Shown: positions 16,982-25,704, numbered from the stretch's first letter. The stretch is DNA of 64,000 nt from Myceligenerans pegani (GCF_014892515.1 NZ_JADBGR010000083.1:34416-98415); one strand, 5' to 3'. Notes: generated by a model not told the origin, from the sequence alone. Program-made: numbers and translations.

Positions 16982-18720
16982 ACGACGAAGCAATCCCACC
17001 GGCCACCCCCGACGTCTCCGTGATCGTCCCCGTGCACAACGTCGCACCGTGGGTCGCGGACTGCCTGGCGTCCATTCTCTCGGACCAGGATGTCGATCAC
17101 GAGGTCATCGTCATCGATGACGCGTCCACTGACGACACGTGGGAGGTCGTCAGTGCCGTCGCGCGGCGCGACCCGCGGGTGCGCCTTCTCCGCAACCCGG
17201 GCGTCGGTGGCGCGGACGCCCGCAACCATGGTGTGCGACTCGCCCGCGGCGACTACATCGCCTTCGCCGACGGCGATGACCTCGTGCCCCGCCGCTCGTA
17301 CGAGTCGATGCTGACCGCCGCCCGCGAGGACGATGCCGACATGGTCGTAGGCGGCTTCCTGAAGTTCTACACGACACGAACATGGCATCCGACCGCGAAC
17401 TGGCCGGCCTGGGCGGAACGGCGCCGTGCCACGACCTTGACCGAGCAGCCGTCCCTGATCCGCAACCGCGCCTGCTGGAACCGGCTGTTCCGCAGGGATT
17501 TCTGGACCCGCGAGGATATCCGGTTCCCCACCGTCCCCCGCTCCAACGACGTCGTGCCCATGACACAGGCGCTTGTTGCCGCACGCAGCATCTCCGTCCT
17601 CCCGGAGACCGTCTACCTCTACCGCAACCGGCCGGGCGCCACGTCGATGAGCGCCCGCGCCGCGGGCATAGCCGGGTTCGGCTCCTACCTACGCCAGGAA
17701 CTCGGCTCGAGCGACCTTCTGGCAGCTGTCGGCGACGAACGGCTCGACCGCGAGTACGAACGGCTGGTCCTGGTTCGCGACGGCTGGGTCCACCTGCAGA
17801 ACTTCCTGACGGGCCTCGGGACGGTTGAAGAGAGCGACGACCAATGCGCCGCGCAGCTCGACGAACTCACCGATCTAGTCGATCAGCTCATCGCCCGCTT
17901 CCCTGCCGACGCCGTCGGCAGGCTCGATGCCCTGGCGCGATGGACCTGGTCGCTGGCCCGCGCCGGACGATGGACGGAGGCCGCACGCCTGGCAACCGAG
18001 CCTGAGGCCGTCCTGATCAGCGACACCATCCCGTCCTTCCCATCGGTCACGGACGGCTCGGACGCTCCGGCCGACGCCACCGACTACCGGCGGGCACTCA
18101 CCACGGTTCTCCTGCGCCTCACCAGCGCCGAAGACACGGACGAAAGCACTGCGGAGAACCTCGCGGCGCACGCCGACCTGCTCCGCAGAACGTACCCGGA
18201 CAGCATCCGGCACTGGCAACCGGCGGCCGTCCAGGAGCTCGTTCTGGCCGCGCTGACGGGCGACCCAGCGACGGTGTTCGCCGTACTCTCAGGACCGTCG
18301 CTGGCTGTCACCGATGCCCGGCTCAGTGTGACCAACGGTCGCGCCGCGCTCAGCGCGACGGTCCGCTCGGCCGAGCCGATCACGACGATCGCTGCGGGTG
18401 CGGCTCAGGGCTCCGTGTGGCGGCCGTTCGGCGAGATCGACCTGGACCCTCGCAGCGGTCTCGTCACCGCTGTGGCTCCGGTCTCCTCACTGCCCGCGGG
18501 ACGCGCGTTCATCAGGCTGCGGCTAGGACACCCGCTGGGGACGATTGACGTCGTCGTGCCGGTGGCGGTGGCGCGTGACCCGGACTCCGCACGGGCTTTT
18601 CGCAGCGGCACGAACCGCCAGGTTCACATCAACCCGGGTCTGATGCAGCAGGTGCGCACCGTTCCGCGCCGGGCCGCTCGCGCAGCCCGGAGGACGGTGC
18701 GCAGAATGCTGTGGTCCTGA
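16978..18720 (+). CDS. GT2 glycosyltransferase with long C-terminal extension (cassette 2)
   Basis: 580 residues, GTG start inside the stop of the GT4 gene. GT2 signatures: DVSVIVPVHNVAPWVADCLA, VIVIDDASTDDTW, FADGDD. The paralogue strings SLIRNRACWNRLFRRDFW and RSNDVVPMTQALV follow. After residue about 330 it carries the same type of extension as the protein at 12989, including FIRLRLGHPLGTIDVVVPV and a basic Arg-rich end (RRAARAARRTVRRMLWS). Last gene of the second cassette; an 85-bp gap follows. Likely role: further extension or branching of the same glycan. The basic tail might hold it near the membrane (inference). Confidence 0.87.
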   Translation: MNDEAIPPATPDVSVIVPVHNVAPWVADCLASILSDQDVDHEVIVIDDASTDDTWEVVSAVARRDPRVRLLRNPGVGGADARNHGVRLARGDYIAFADGDDLVPRRSYESMLTAAREDDADMVVGGFLKFYTTRTWHPTANWPAWAERRRATTLTEQPSLIRNRACWNRLFRRDFWTREDIRFPTVPRSNDVVPMTQALVAARSISVLPETVYLYRNRPGATSMSARAAGIAGFGSYLRQELGSSDLLAAVGDERLDREYERLVLVRDGWVHLQNFLTGLGTVEESDDQCAAQLDELTDLVDQLIARFPADAVGRLDALARWTWSLARAGRWTEAARLATEPEAVLISDTIPSFPSVTDGSDAPADATDYRRALTTVLLRLTSAEDTDESTAENLAAHADLLRRTYPDSIRHWQPAAVQELVLAALTGDPATVFAVLSGPSLAVTDARLSVTNGRAALSATVRSAEPITTIAAGAAQGSVWRPFGEIDLDPRSGLVTAVAPVSSLPAGRAFIRLRLGHPLGTIDVVVPVAVARDPDSARAFRSGTNRQVHINPGLMQQVRTVPRRAARAARRTVRRMLWS

Positions 18721-18736
18721 ATTCGGGACGCAACTG

Positions 18737-18742
18737 ATACGG
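18737..18742 (+). promoter_or_regulatory. Candidate extended -10 (TGATACGGT) before the sulfotransferase-like gene
   Basis: TACGGT preceded by TGA in the 85-bp gap, 63 bases before ATG 18806. No clear -35. The downstream gene has GAAGGA 6 bases before its ATG. Confidence 0.3.
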
Positions 18743-18805
18743 TCCCGTCGATCGATGGCGTCGAGTCGATTCGCGCGGTCAAGCGAGCCCTTTGAAGGAA
18801 ATGAG

Positions 18806-20044
18806 ATGACAAACCACCCGGACACAGTAGAGCCGGACCTTTTGCTCCCGGAGCGGAGCAGACTCATCCACATCGGGATGCCCAAGTCCGGATCCACCGC
18901 GATCCAGCGTGCAGCTCAGGCGGCGCGGGACGACCTCCTGGAGCACGGGGTGCTCTACCCCGGCAAGGGCGTCAACCACATCAAAGCAGCTTCATGGCTG
19001 ACCCGCACGCCGCTGAGGCATCTCCCCGACCCGGGCCCGTTCCCGCGATGGTGGAACACCGTCAAGGAAGAGATCGACGCCGCCGGCGACAAGCGAGTAC
19101 TGCTCAGCCACGAGGCGATCTGCTGGACGGGGATCTCCGGTGCGCGCCGGACCGTGGAGGGCGTCGGGAGACCGACCCACGGACTACTGGTGCTGCGGAA
19201 CCTCGGCCAGCTCGCGCCGTCCGTCTGGCAGCAGAACATCAAGTCGGGCCGGACCCACACGTACCACCAGTTCCTGAGGAAGGTGTTCGACAGCGCCGAG
19301 CCGGCTGCCATGTTGAGCCCGGGTCTCCATCAGGACGATGGCTACGACCTTCCAGGGCGTTGGGCAGAGGTACTCGGGCAGGAGAACTTGACCGTCGTTG
19401 TCCTCGAGAAGTCCCACCCGGATCGTCTGCTGGACACCCTCGAGGAGATGCTCGGCGTGCCTGCCGGGCTCCTGACAAACGTCCCCGTCAAGGGCGCCGG
19501 CGCCAACCGCGGCTTGTCCACCGTCGAGGCGGCACTCATCGTCCAGCTCAACCGCCGCCTCTTCAAGGAGTGGAAGACCTCGCGCTCCGACCACCGTCGG
19601 CTCGTCTTCAACGGCGCCGTCTCGCGACTGGTACAGGCTCGCGTGCCCGGACCCGACGAGGCCAAGATCGGGACCCCACGCTGGGCTCTCGAAGCCGCAG
19701 CCGAAATCGGTGAGCAACTCGCGGAGTCCGTGCGGGCGTCCGGAGCTCGCGTGATCGGCGATCTCGCCGAACTCAGCCGAATCGGCACCTCCGTCGAGGA
19801 AGAACCCAGCGTTCTCCCTGAGACCATCCCTTCTGACATCGCACTCGAGGCGCTCTCCGGCCTCTTCGCGTCCGCCACCGGATGGGATGCGTCGCACACG
19901 ACGCAGCGCCGCCAAGAACCGCAGGACGCCGCGCCTGCTCCGCCCGCGACCGTGGACACGGACCGGTTGCTGCAGGATGTGCCGGCGAAGGATCTCGCCG
20001 CCGGCCTGGCCCAGCGCGTGAAGCGCCGACTGGACCCGCGCTGA
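18806..20044 (+). CDS. Sulfotransferase-like P-loop protein
   Basis: 412 residues. Near the N-terminus LIHIGMPKSGSTAIQRAA contains the 5'-phosphosulfate loop GMPKSGST (residues 24-31), as in PAPS-dependent sulfotransferases. Downstream, LLVLRNLGQLAPSVWQQNIK resembles the 3'-phosphate binding strand-helix, and LTVVVLEKSHPDRLLDTLEEM fits the usual later helix. The last 70 residues are low-complexity and acidic. No signal peptide, so cytoplasmic. Placed between the second cassette and an acyltransferase, it may sulfate a sugar of the exported glycan. The family is likely; activity and substrate are inferred. ATG 18806 is chosen for the GAAGGA 6 bases before it. Confidence 0.72.
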   Translation: MTNHPDTVEPDLLLPERSRLIHIGMPKSGSTAIQRAAQAARDDLLEHGVLYPGKGVNHIKAASWLTRTPLRHLPDPGPFPRWWNTVKEEIDAAGDKRVLLSHEAICWTGISGARRTVEGVGRPTHGLLVLRNLGQLAPSVWQQNIKSGRTHTYHQFLRKVFDSAEPAAMLSPGLHQDDGYDLPGRWAEVLGQENLTVVVLEKSHPDRLLDTLEEMLGVPAGLLTNVPVKGAGANRGLSTVEAALIVQLNRRLFKEWKTSRSDHRRLVFNGAVSRLVQARVPGPDEAKIGTPRWALEAAAEIGEQLAESVRASGARVIGDLAELSRIGTSVEEEPSVLPETIPSDIALEALSGLFASATGWDASHTTQRRQEPQDAAPAPPATVDTDRLLQDVPAKDLAAGLAQRVKRRLDPR

Positions 20045-20119
20045 CCGCAGTCGCGTTCCGGGCCGGAACCACGTCCTGCCCATCTGGCTTCTCGTCTCCC
20101 ACCACGTGGAAAGAACACC

Positions 20120-22267
20120 GTGAGCTCCACCATGGCATCGCCGACAGACACCCGAGCGCCCTCGACGAACCCACCGAGCGCCAAGTCGGCCCCGTTTCGG
20201 GCCGACATCCAAGGCCTTCGCGCGGTCGCGGTGACCGTCGTCGTCGCCGACCACCTCCTCGCCTGGCCGCGCGGCGGCTTCGTCGGCGTCGACGTCTTCT
20301 TCGTCATCTCGGGCTACCTGATCACCGGCCTGCTGCTACGGGAGTACGAGCGCACCGGTACCGTGTCGTTCACGAAGTTCTATATGCGCCGGATCAAGCG
20401 GATCATGCCCGTCGCGCTACTGGTGCTGCTCTCCACGGTGTGCGCGACATTCCTCCTGGTAGGCAGCGAACGCTTCAGATCGGTCGTCGGTGACGCGATC
20501 ACCTCTGCGCTGTTCCTCGGCAACTGGCGGTTCGCGGAGGCCGGGACCGACTACTTCCAGCAGGACCTACCTCCTTCACCACTCCAGCACTACTGGTCCC
20601 TCGCCGTCGAGGAGCAGTACTACATGGTCTGGCCGTGGCTGCTACTCGGCCTGCTCCTGTTCGGCGTACGGTTCCTGCGCTGGCGGCGGGAGCACGCCCG
20701 GGCCGTGGCCGGGACGGCGGTCGGCCTCATCCTGGTCGGCTCCTTCGCGTATGCGATGTGGGAGACCACCGCGAACCCGACCTATGCCTACTTCTCGACG
20801 TTGTCCCGGACATGGGAACTCGCACTCGGCGCCGTCCTCGCGGTCGTCTCACCCTGGGTACGCATCGCGTCGGCCGCGGCTCGTCGAGCACTCGCCTGGG
20901 CCGGCCTCGCCGGTATCGTGGCGGCCGTCTTCCTGGTGGCCGAGTCTCCTGGGTTCCCCGCGCCCTGGGCCCTCCTGCCGACGCTGGCAACAGCGGCCGT
21001 CATCGCGGCGGGCGAGAGCGGGCCCACGCACAACCCGATCCTCACCAACCGGATGAGCCAGTACCTGGGCGAGATCTCCTACAGCCTGTACCTCTGGCAC
21101 TGGCCCGTCGTCGTCCTGCTCGTGGTGGTCTTCCCCGGCGGGCAAGGCAGCTACTACGGCGCAGCGCTGGCGCTGACCGTCCTGTTGTCCGCCTTGTCCT
21201 ACCGGTACGTGGAGAGCCCGGCTCGGTCTGCCGACTGGTTCAAGTGGACGGAGGGCAAAGCCCCTGGCTTCGTTCGGCATGCCTCGACGGCCCGCCGTCG
21301 CCTGCTCGGCCCGGCTCCCGGCTGGTACAAGAGCGCCGCCGTCGTTGCGGCCATCGTGCTCGCGACGGCGGCGACGAACACCGTCATCCAGCGCACGGAG
21401 CCGCAACAGTTCGCGGTGAAAGCCCCGGTGGCCATAGGCGCGACCGAAGCAGACCTCTCCGACTGCTACGGCGCGGCGGCGCTCGACCCCCGGCACGACT
21501 GCCCAGAGCTGAACGTCGGGGACGATGTCGTCCCGCTTCCTGTCGACGCTCCTGCGGACACCAAGGGAGCCTTCTCCTGCTACGCGACCAAGGGCAAGCC
21601 TCTGAAGGACTGTCCCATGGGCAGCACGGCGCCTGACGCCACCAAAGTCGCCGTCGTGGGCGACAGCCACGCCGCTCTGCTCACGCCGATGCTGAAGCCA
21701 CACCTCGAGGACCTGAACTGGCACCTCACGCCCCTGGTCGGCAACGGGTGTGTCTGGCGAGAGGCGCCCGACCCGAGCAGCGGCAACTGCGCGCGCAACA
21801 TGCCCATGATCAAGGACCGCATTGCCTCGGGGGAGTTCGACATCGTCATCGCAACCGCCCGCCGCGGCGGTGACCTCGGCGCACTCGGCGAGTACATCCC
21901 GCTCTACCAGGAGGCGATCGCCGCCGGTTCACGGGTCGTCGTGGTGGCGGACAACCCCGACCCCGCCGACGAGCACGTCGAGTGCGTGCAGGCTGTGACG
22001 TTCCGGGCGTCGGAGGGAACCTGTCCCACCCCGCGCAGCGTGGCGCTCGCAGAGCCCGATCTCCCCTTCGAGGCCGCAAAGCAGGTGGACGGTGCGATAA
22101 GGGTCGACCTGGCGGACTTCTACTGCACCGCGGAGGAATGTCCCTCCGTGATCGGCAACGTCGTCGTCTACCGCGACGCCGGGGGACACGTCACCGCGAG
22201 CTGGGGACGAAGCCTGGGAACCTACCTCGTCGAGGAGATCCGGCGCGCCCTCCGGAAGAGCGCCTGA
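20120..22267 (+). CDS. OafA/YrhL-type membrane O-acyltransferase with SGNH domain
   Basis: 715 residues, GTG start with GGAAAG upstream. The acyltransferase-3 domain (about 27-370) has about ten hydrophobic helices, the catalytic-type VVADHLL (H45), FVGVDVFFVISGYLITGLLL and SLAVEEQYYMVWP. The SGNH domain (about 445-710) has a normal first block VVGDSHAALL (GDSH 514-517). Its last block is RDAGGHVTASW, where Asp686 and His690 are separated by three residues, one more than in the paralogue at 8030. Expected role: transfer of an acyl group across the membrane onto surface sugars. It ends the glycan locus and is followed at once by a perfect hairpin. Confidence 0.88.
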   Translation: MSSTMASPTDTRAPSTNPPSAKSAPFRADIQGLRAVAVTVVVADHLLAWPRGGFVGVDVFFVISGYLITGLLLREYERTGTVSFTKFYMRRIKRIMPVALLVLLSTVCATFLLVGSERFRSVVGDAITSALFLGNWRFAEAGTDYFQQDLPPSPLQHYWSLAVEEQYYMVWPWLLLGLLLFGVRFLRWRREHARAVAGTAVGLILVGSFAYAMWETTANPTYAYFSTLSRTWELALGAVLAVVSPWVRIASAAARRALAWAGLAGIVAAVFLVAESPGFPAPWALLPTLATAAVIAAGESGPTHNPILTNRMSQYLGEISYSLYLWHWPVVVLLVVVFPGGQGSYYGAALALTVLLSALSYRYVESPARSADWFKWTEGKAPGFVRHASTARRRLLGPAPGWYKSAAVVAAIVLATAATNTVIQRTEPQQFAVKAPVAIGATEADLSDCYGAAALDPRHDCPELNVGDDVVPLPVDAPADTKGAFSCYATKGKPLKDCPMGSTAPDATKVAVVGDSHAALLTPMLKPHLEDLNWHLTPLVGNGCVWREAPDPSSGNCARNMPMIKDRIASGEFDIVIATARRGGDLGALGEYIPLYQEAIAAGSRVVVVADNPDPADEHVECVQAVTFRASEGTCPTPRSVALAEPDLPFEAAKQVDGAIRVDLADFYCTAEECPSVIGNVVVYRDAGGHVTASWGRSLGTYLVEEIRRALRKSA

Positions 22268-22293
22268 CCGGACAGGCGTCTGGTCGGCTTGAT

Positions 22294-22334
22294 GCGTAGG
22301 GTCCGCGACCTCCATGTGGTCGCGGACCCTACGC
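22294..22334. terminator. Perfect 17-bp hairpin between convergent genes
   Basis: GCGTAGGGTCCGCGACC (22294-22310), 7-base loop TCCATGT, then its exact complement (22318-22334). It sits 27 bases after the acyltransferase stop and 5 bases beyond the minus-strand Trm112-like stop, so it can serve both directions. No clear U-tract, as is common in high-GC actinobacteria. Confidence 0.85.
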
Positions 22335-22338
22335 GCCG

Positions 22339-22530
22339 TCACAGGCTGCGTGCGTCGGCCTCCAACAGCACGGGGATCCCGTCCCGGACCGGGTACGCGA
22401 GCGGGCGCACCGGATCGGTCGAGTGCAACTCGGGCTCCCCGACCGGACCCTCGCCGTCCACAAGAATGGCGCCGGTGACGGGGCAGCGCAGGATCTCACG
22501 CACCCAGGGGGGCAACCCCGTGCCGCTCAC
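22339..22530 (-). CDS. Trm112-family (UPF0434) small protein
   Basis: 63 residues, starting GTG 22530 in a GTGA overlap with the manB stop. It reads LPPWVREILRCPVTGAIL early and LAYPVRDGIPVLLEADARSL at the end, the pattern of bacterial Trm112-like proteins (C-P-x-C type, here only C-P-V-T). Homologues act as small partners or activators of methyltransferases in some systems. In actinobacteria the gene is commonly found beside the phosphomannomutase gene. The second cysteine of the usual zinc knuckle is absent, so metal binding is doubtful. Role here unknown. Confidence 0.85.
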   Translation of the reverse strand: MSGTGLPPWVREILRCPVTGAILVDGEGPVGEPELHSTDPVRPLAYPVRDGIPVLLEADARSL

Positions 22531-23999
22531 GCCTCCTGCTCCGGATCCTGCGCGCGCACGAGCGACAGCACGTCGTCGCGCACCTTCTCCATGATGTCGG
22601 CGTCCGCGGCCTCCACGTTGAGCCGCAGCAGCGGCTCGGTGTTCGAGGCGCGCAGGTTGAACCACCACTGCGGGTGGCCGTCCCAGTGGGACACCGTGAG
22701 CCCGTCCAGCTCGTCGACCTCGACCGAGCCCGCGCCCTCCTGCGTCACGTACGCCTCGTAGACACGCGCCCGTGCCGCCGGCACGTCCGTCACCCGCGAG
22801 TTGATCTCGCCCGACGCCACGTACGGCTCGTACATCTCACCCAGGGCGCTCAGCGGATGCTCCTGCGTGCCGAGTGCGGCGAGCACGTGCATCGCGGCGA
22901 GCATGCCGGTGTCCGCGAAGAAGAAGTCGCGGAAGTAGTAGTGGGCGCTGTGCTCGCCGCCGAAGACGGCCTTGTGCTCGGCCATCTGCGCCTTGATGAA
23001 GGAGTGGCCCACGCGCGTGCGGACGGTGGCGGCACCCGCCGCGGTGAGGAAGTCCGGCACCGCGCGGGAGGTGATGAGGTTGTGGATCACGATCGAGTCG
23101 CGGCCCTCGGCCTTCTCCTTCTCCACCTCGCGCAGCCCCACCAGCGCCGTGATGGCCGACGGCGAGACCGGGGCGCCCTTCTCGTCCACGACGAAGCAGC
23201 GATCGGCGTCGCCGTCGAACGCGAGGCCGATGTCCGCCTGGTTCGCCACCACGGCGGCCTGCAGGTCCAGCAGGTTCTTGGGCTCGAGCGGGTTCGCCTC
23301 GTGGTTCGGGAAGGAGCCGTCCAGCTCGAAGTACAACGGCACGATCTCCAGCGGCAGCTCCGGCAGGCCGACGCCGGTGCCGAGCACGGCCGGGACGGTG
23401 TGCCCGCCCATGCCGTTGCCGGCGTCGACCACCACCTTGAGCGACCGTACGCCGGACAGGTCGACGAGGCCGCGCAGGAAGGCCGCGTAGTCGCCGAGCA
23501 TGTCGCGGTCCGTGACCGTGCCGGGCTCGGCGGCGGGCTCCGGAGCCTCGCCGTCCAGGTAGCGCTGGGCCAGCTCCCGGACCTCGGCCAGGCCGGTCTC
23601 CTGTCCGACGGGGGCGGCCCCGGCGCGGCACAGCTTGATGCCGTTGTACTCGGCCGGGTTGTGGCTCGCGGTGAACATCGCGCCGGGGAGGTCCAGCACG
23701 CCGGAGGCGTGGTAGAGGCCGTCGGTCGAGCACAGCCCGATGCGGACGACGTCGGCCCCGGCCGTGGTCAGTCCCTCGGCGAAGGCGGCGACGAGTTCGG
23801 GCCCGGAGTTCCGCATGTCGTGGCCGACGACGACGCCGGGGCGGGCCTCGTCGCTGCCGGTCCGCCCGTCCTGGGCGGGCAGCACCACGACCCGCGCGAA
23901 CGCCGCCCCGATGGCGCGCGCCACGTCGGGCGAGAGCTGGTCCGGCACGGTGCCGCGGACGTCGTAGGCCTTGATGATCTGGGTGAGGTCGATCGACAC
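22527..23999 (-). CDS. manB: Phosphomannomutase / phosphoglucomutase
   Basis: 490 residues, alpha-D-phosphohexomutase family. The phosphoserine loop is TASHNPAEYNG (Ser112), the metal loop is AFDGDADRCFVVD (DGDAD 262-266), and the sugar-recognition loop is GGEHSAHYYFRD. The C-terminal phosphate loop includes NLRASNTEP. It interconverts mannose-6-phosphate and mannose-1-phosphate for GDP-mannose and may accept glucose phosphates. The GTG start at 23999 is fixed by a TACCCT box 6 bases upstream. It is cotranscribed with the Trm112-like gene. The usual partner manA lies 1.7 kb away on the other strand, separated by an inserted pair of unrelated sequences. Confidence 0.95.
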   Translation of the reverse strand: MSIDLTQIIKAYDVRGTVPDQLSPDVARAIGAAFARVVVLPAQDGRTGSDEARPGVVVGHDMRNSGPELVAAFAEGLTTAGADVVRIGLCSTDGLYHASGVLDLPGAMFTASHNPAEYNGIKLCRAGAAPVGQETGLAEVRELAQRYLDGEAPEPAAEPGTVTDRDMLGDYAAFLRGLVDLSGVRSLKVVVDAGNGMGGHTVPAVLGTGVGLPELPLEIVPLYFELDGSFPNHEANPLEPKNLLDLQAAVVANQADIGLAFDGDADRCFVVDEKGAPVSPSAITALVGLREVEKEKAEGRDSIVIHNLITSRAVPDFLTAAGAATVRTRVGHSFIKAQMAEHKAVFGGEHSAHYYFRDFFFADTGMLAAMHVLAALGTQEHPLSALGEMYEPYVASGEINSRVTDVPAARARVYEAYVTQEGAGSVEVDELDGLTVSHWDGHPQWWFNLRASNTEPLLRLNVEAADADIMEKVRDDVLSLVRAQDPEQEA

Positions 24000-24005
24000 A
24001 TGGCA

Positions 24006-24011
24006 AGGGTA
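24006..24011 (-). promoter_or_regulatory. -10 box (TACCCT) for leaderless manB
   Basis: TACCCT on the minus strand, 6 bases before GTG 23999; predicts transcription starting at the start codon. Confidence 0.6.
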
Positions 24012-24173
24012 CTGGTCGGGTAGACGTCATGCGGTCCGCGCGAAGGCGTCGTCGCGGAGCCCACCACTGTCATGCTCCCGCACGACGAGGTGAGCCGTCG
24101 GCCTCGTGGCGCCGGCACGGCGTGCCGCTGGGTCGTTCTGATCGCGTCAGAGCGGTGATTGCCGTTCGGCTTG

Positions 24174-24370
24174 ATGACGACGGGGCACGCTCAGGTCGAC
24201 GCGCTGCCGGCGTTGATACCAGCCGAACACGGACACGACGAAGGCTTCGACCGGCAGGCCGTGGAGGCCGCGCTCGGCCATCGACTGCCCGCGGGCTACA
24301 AGGGTTCATGGGATGTACGGCCCAGGCTCAATTACTGGCCTCAGCATCGATCTCCCCCGTGCGACCAGAC
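24174..24370 (+). pseudogene. Decayed SMI1/KNR4 (SUKH)-like fragment
   Basis: From ATG 24174 one frame reads a short SUKH-like start: VDALPALIPAEH, then QAVEAALGHRLPAGYKG. The family pattern then continues in another frame from about 24304 as VHGMYGPGSITGLSIDLPRA. One frameshift near 24300 would join them, and the match ends about 24370, so the gene is frameshifted and truncated. SUKH proteins are often immunity proteins of contact-dependent or polymorphic toxins. No toxin is visible nearby. The rest of 24000-24393 holds the manB promoter and nothing else I recognise. Recognised from memory of the family pattern, so moderate confidence. Confidence 0.45.
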
Positions 24371-24393
24371 GGCGATACGACACATCGAACCAG

Positions 24394-25440
24394 TCAACCG
24401 TTGCGGCGGATCCAGAACTTCTGGTGGGTGTGGAACACCTGGTCCTGGCCGCTCCGGTCGAGCCGGTAGTAGGAGAGGTGGAGCCAGCCGTAGTGCCTGG
24501 CAAAGGCCCCGATCCGCTCGCCGCCCGCCCCGACCTCGAATGCAGCGTCTGCGGACGCGGCGGTGACCGTTTCCTCGCGACTCATCGACGGGTCATCGGC
24601 GCAGGTGGCGCCGGCGTGATATCGGATCCCGTACGAACCGGACCAGAGCGCGACGTGCACCGCGCGGTGATCGTTGTGCGCGTACACGTGGCAGTCGTAC
24701 TGACCTGTGTTCGAGAAGCCACCGAGAGCGTTGTGCACATCTTGCACCGGGAGGCCGAGCGCGTCACGCTCCGCCAGTGTGGTCCTGATCGCCCAGTCTG
24801 CCTCGGCGGCGGTGAGATCGCCGTCTCCCAGATCCCAGCTGACCACCGCGCCGCGCCCCTGCTGGTCCAACCAGACACGCGCCGTCCGCTGCGCCGCGGT
24901 GCAGACCTGCGTGCCGTTGTCGTCGCGGCACACGTCAACTCCTTCGGCCGGGAACGGCCCGATGTCACGCGATTCGCTCCAATCGCCGGGAACGCTCGGG
25001 TCATGCTCGGACATCGCAGTCAAGAAGCCCAGCATCGAGTTCATGCGGGCATCCGAGCACGACGTGGTCCACCTTCCCTGCGGAGTCGGCGTGGGGGGCA
25101 CCTCGCCGAGTTCTTCCTGCAACCAATCGGCGGTCGTCTCAGGCCGACAGGCCCCCGTCTGCTCGCCCCTCGTGGTCACCAGGAACACCTTGTAGTTGTC
25201 CGTCGACCCCTCGATGAGCGACCACATCTCGAACTCGTCATCTGGGTGCGGTGTCACCACCAGGCTCGTCTTCGATGGGCTCGCCGACTCCGAAGAGCCA
25301 TCCATCGACGTCACGACGCCGCGGAACGATCCGTCAGGTGCGTCCGCCTGCGTTGGCACAGCCGTCGCCAGCGCTCCTGTGGCCATCAGGCCCAGGCAGA
25401 GACCGCTGACAATGCCACGGCGTGGGAACTTACCAGGCAT
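24394..25440 (-). CDS. Secreted PIG-L/LmbE-family deacetylase
   Basis: 348 residues with a signal peptide (basic start MPGKFPRRG, hydrophobic core, likely cleavage near residue 33). The metal motif TPHPDDEFE gives PHPDDE at 64-69, and a second ligand cluster YAHNDHRAVH lies at about 253-262. These are the zinc-site motifs of PIG-L/LmbE N-acetyl-sugar deacetylases. Most family members are cytoplasmic; the export signal points to extracellular or wall glycans as substrate. AAGGAG lies 5-10 bases upstream of the ATG. Base composition is visibly less GC-rich than the flanking manB and manA, and the gene lies in an islet between them, so acquisition by transfer is plausible. Several cysteines could form disulfides. 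Confidence 0.85.
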   Translation of the reverse strand: MPGKFPRRGIVSGLCLGLMATGALATAVPTQADAPDGSFRGVVTSMDGSSESASPSKTSLVVTPHPDDEFEMWSLIEGSTDNYKVFLVTTRGEQTGACRPETTADWLQEELGEVPPTPTPQGRWTTSCSDARMNSMLGFLTAMSEHDPSVPGDWSESRDIGPFPAEGVDVCRDDNGTQVCTAAQRTARVWLDQQGRGAVVSWDLGDGDLTAAEADWAIRTTLAERDALGLPVQDVHNALGGFSNTGQYDCHVYAHNDHRAVHVALWSGSYGIRYHAGATCADDPSMSREETVTAASADAAFEVGAGGERIGAFARHYGWLHLSYYRLDRSGQDQVFHTHQKFWIRRNG

Positions 25441-25704
25441 GGCTTCTCCTTACAGGCTGTTTCGGCACCACACAGATCCTGGACCATACTTACTCAATTC
25501 GGAGGAAATTACCCGATCAGCGGGTGAAGTCGAGGGACAGCGGCCAGCCATCAGCGACTTCTCCTGCGCACGACCACCACGCTTATCGTGCCGCTACGAC
25601 GATGCCGCATACAGCGCTGTGTCGTCCACCGCCACCCCGTCGTCGTCCGACCAGCCGTCACCTCCCCTCCTCAGCCCCGACACACCCGTGTCCGCCACGC
25701 CCGA

